Positions 5,374 through 6,746 of a DNA stretch of 6,746 bases are shown piece by piece. Origin of the DNA: Candidatus Dormiibacterota bacterium. Its GTDB lineage: Bacteria > Chloroflexota > Dormibacteria > UBA8260 > Bog-877. Location of the stretch: positions 864-7,609 of the forward strand of contig PKXR01000119.1 of assembly GCA_003133485.1 (NCBI GenBank). The letters run 5' to 3'. A program made the position numbers and the translations under genes. The stretch's first letter is position 1. Each line of letters opens with the position of its first letter. The notes beneath the pieces are model-generated. The model worked only from the letters and a program-made list of their open reading frames with translations. It had not been told where the DNA came from and searched no databases.

Positions 5374-6402
5374 TCAGCCCCCGAGGTAGGACATCTCCGG
5401 CTTGCCGACCTCTGCGTGCTTCGCTGTCTGGCTCGAGCGCAGCTCCGAGTAGCGGTCAGCCCGGATGCCCCAGATCGCTCGTAGCTCTTCGATCAGGGTC
5501 TGCCGGTCTTCGCCCGCGCGCAGCAGAGGACGGAGATCGTGTCCCAGGCGGGCAAAGAGACAGGTGTGGAGTTTGCCGTCCGCTGTCAGCCGCAGCCGGG
5601 AGCAGGCGCCACAGAACGGCTCGGTCACCGAGCTGATCACACCGATCTCGCCTCCGCCATCTCGGTATCTATGGGCCTGGGCCACATCCGATGGACTCCG
5701 GGCTTCCTCGGGCTCCAGCGGCCACCGGGCTCCAATCAGCGCCAGCACCTCGGCGCTGGGGACCACCTCCTCCATCCTCCAGCCGTGACTCTCCCCCACG
5801 TCCATGTACTCAATCAGCCGAAGCACGTAGCCATTCTCCCGGGCGAATTGGGCCAGCTCCAGGATCCCTCTTTCGTTCAGCCCGCGGCGGATTACAGCGT
5901 TCAGCTTGACCGGCCCTAGCCCCGCCTCGGCGGCAGCCCGGATGCCCTCGAGCACCGGCTCAATCGGCTGATCCACCCCATTCATCAGGCTAAAAATGTG
6001 GGGGTCCACTGAGTCCAGACTCACCGTGACCCGCTGCAGGCCGGCCGCCGCCAGCCGCTTGGCCGAGCCTGCCAGCAGGGCACCGTTGGTGGTCATAGCA
6101 AGATCGGTGACCCCGGGTAGAGCGGCCAGCATCTCGACCAAAGTCGGCAGATCGCGGCGAAGCAGGGGTTCACCGCCGGTGAGCCGAATCTTGGTCACTC
6201 CTAACGTAGTGGCCGCCTCGACAACCCTGGTTATCTCCTCGAAGGTCAGGATCTCCGACCGAGGCAAAAACCGAAAGCCGGGCCCGAAGGTCTCCTTCGG
6301 CATGCAGTAACGACAGCGAAAGTTGCACCGATCGGTGACCGAGACGCGGAGATCACCCAGCGGGCGCCCAAGCAGATCAAGGGTGGCGGTCATTGGCCCC
6401 AT
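5374..6402 (-). CDS. moaA: GTP 3',8-cyclase MoaA (molybdenum cofactor biosynthesis)
   Basis: This is a 342-residue cytoplasmic radical SAM enzyme that converts GTP to 3',8-cyclo-GTP, the first step of molybdenum cofactor synthesis, with MoaC then forming cPMP. The N-terminal SAM cluster motif C-x3-C-x2-C is at C26, C30 and C33 (TDRCNFRCRYC), followed by the SAM-binding LTGGEPLLR (74-82) and SLDS (128-131). The C-terminal substrate-binding cluster uses C264, C267 and C281 (CGACSRLRLTADGKLHTC). The protein ends in GG, the conserved tail that reaches into the active site. Two ATGs compete: 6402, with GAGG 6 bases upstream, and 6393, which leaves MTATLDLLGRPL and has no clear SD; 6402 is kept. 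It is 68 bases downstream of hpnH and upstream of corA on the same strand. No moaC, moaE or moeA is visible here, so the rest of the pathway must be elsewhere. All key residues are present. Confidence 0.97.
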   Translation of the reverse strand: MGPMTATLDLLGRPLGDLRVSVTDRCNFRCRYCMPKETFGPGFRFLPRSEILTFEEITRVVEAATTLGVTKIRLTGGEPLLRRDLPTLVEMLAALPGVTDLAMTTNGALLAGSAKRLAAAGLQRVTVSLDSVDPHIFSLMNGVDQPIEPVLEGIRAAAEAGLGPVKLNAVIRRGLNERGILELAQFARENGYVLRLIEYMDVGESHGWRMEEVVPSAEVLALIGARWPLEPEEARSPSDVAQAHRYRDGGGEIGVISSVTEPFCGACSRLRLTADGKLHTCLFARLGHDLRPLLRAGEDRQTLIEELRAIWGIRADRYSELRSSQTAKHAEVGKPEMSYLGG

Positions 6403-6470
6403 CCTAGTCCTCGGCCGCTCCGACCCTCCGCCGGGCCGGGAGTGAGGAAAACGCGACGGTCCCAGGTCGG

Positions 6471-6746
6471 CTAGTGGGCTACCGCGGCGCGCAAGGACTC
6501 GCGCAACGACCCCATGGTGTTCGTCACGGCGGTGGGCTCATACCCGCAGTGAGCCATGCAGTTGGCGCACTTGGGGTTACGTCCTCGACCGTAGCTATCC
6601 CAATCGGTGGTCTCCAACAGCTCCTTGTACGACCCGACGTACCCATCTGAGAGCAGATAGCAGGGACGCTGCCAGCCAAAGATCGAGTAGCAGGGAATGC
6701 CCCAGGCGGTGCAGGAGAAGTCGACCTTGCCCTCCAGGAAGTCCAG
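6471..6746 (-). CDS. hpnH: Adenosyl-hopene transferase HpnH, C-terminal end (5' truncated)
   Basis: The last 91 residues of a radical SAM protein are in the window; its start lies beyond the right edge. HpnH adds the 5'-deoxyadenosyl group of SAM to hopene, giving adenosylhopane, the first committed step of extended (C35) hopanoid synthesis at the cytoplasmic face of the membrane. The fragment begins LDFLEGKVDFSCTAWG, continues with FGWQRPCYLL (23-32) and KELLETTDWDSYGRGRNPKC (41-60). It then carries the family's C-terminal cysteine cluster CANCMAHCGYEPTAV (C60, C63, C67), as in HpnH proteins I know. The N-terminal C-x3-C-x2-C SAM motif is outside the window and cannot be checked. Stop is TAG. 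The adjoining genes moaA and corA are on the same strand; squalene-hopene cyclase or other hpn genes would be expected upstream, off the window. Confidence 0.93.
   Translation of the reverse strand: MDFLEGKVDFSCTAWGIPCYSIFGWQRPCYLLSDGYVGSYKELLETTDWDSYGRGRNPKCANCMAHCGYEPTAVTNTMGSLRESLRAAVAH

Noticed and set aside
5348..5375. GAGAAG...CTTCTC inverted repeat between moaA and corA as a terminator
   Set aside because: The stem is only 6 bp with a 16-base loop and there is no U tract; the spacing fits an operon better than a transcription end.
6403..6470. Possible Moco riboswitch upstream of moaA
   Set aside because: The gap of 68 bases is too short for the known Moco motif. I see only a CCGACC/GGTCGG pair (6420-6425 and 6465-6470) with a long loop.

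Overview
The window is GC-rich and densely coded, with TGA and TAG stops and no TAA. It looks like a chromosomal segment of an actinobacterium. The pointers are a deazaflavin (F420)-type Ddn-family oxidoreductase, a MetB close in wording to mycobacterial MetB, a small PH-like protein of actinobacterial type, and a hopanoid gene (hpnH). A lineage such as Acidimicrobiia or Thermoleophilia would fit, but that placement is inference. I see no insertion sequence, CRISPR array, tRNA, rRNA or phage gene. This is an ordinary housekeeping region with some unusual small-scale structure.

Layout from left to right. A 5'-truncated metB (+) runs to 757 and converges, 22 bases later, on rsgA (-, 780-1844), a circularly permuted 30S-assembly GTPase. 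Upstream of rsgA on the same strand is an unannotated 24-codon reading frame (1890-1964) behind a near-perfect Shine-Dalgarno sequence. It is followed by two small hairpins, the second of which buries the rsgA ribosome binding site. A Ddn-type oxidoreductase (+, about 2138-2617) diverges from that leader. After a 268-base gap without a convincing gene comes a lipoprotein (-, 2886-3683). It resembles the DUF2268 family of predicted Zn proteases, but its HExxH motif reads RExxR. A small PH-like gene (+, 3974-4357) with a visible promoter diverges from the lipoprotein and meets corA (-, 4354-5313 or 5337) tail to tail, with the two stop codons sharing one CTAG.

The right end is a minus-strand run, hpnH (3' end only) then moaA then corA, with gaps of 68 and about 36-60 bases, probably one transcript. 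HpnH and MoaA are both radical SAM enzymes but serve different pathways (hopanoid side chain and molybdenum cofactor); CorA is a divalent-cation channel. No single pathway links the window.

The most interesting points are the putative leader-peptide and SD-sequestration switch in front of rsgA, and the apparently inactivated metalloprotease-like lipoprotein. Both are readings of the bases and need comparative support.
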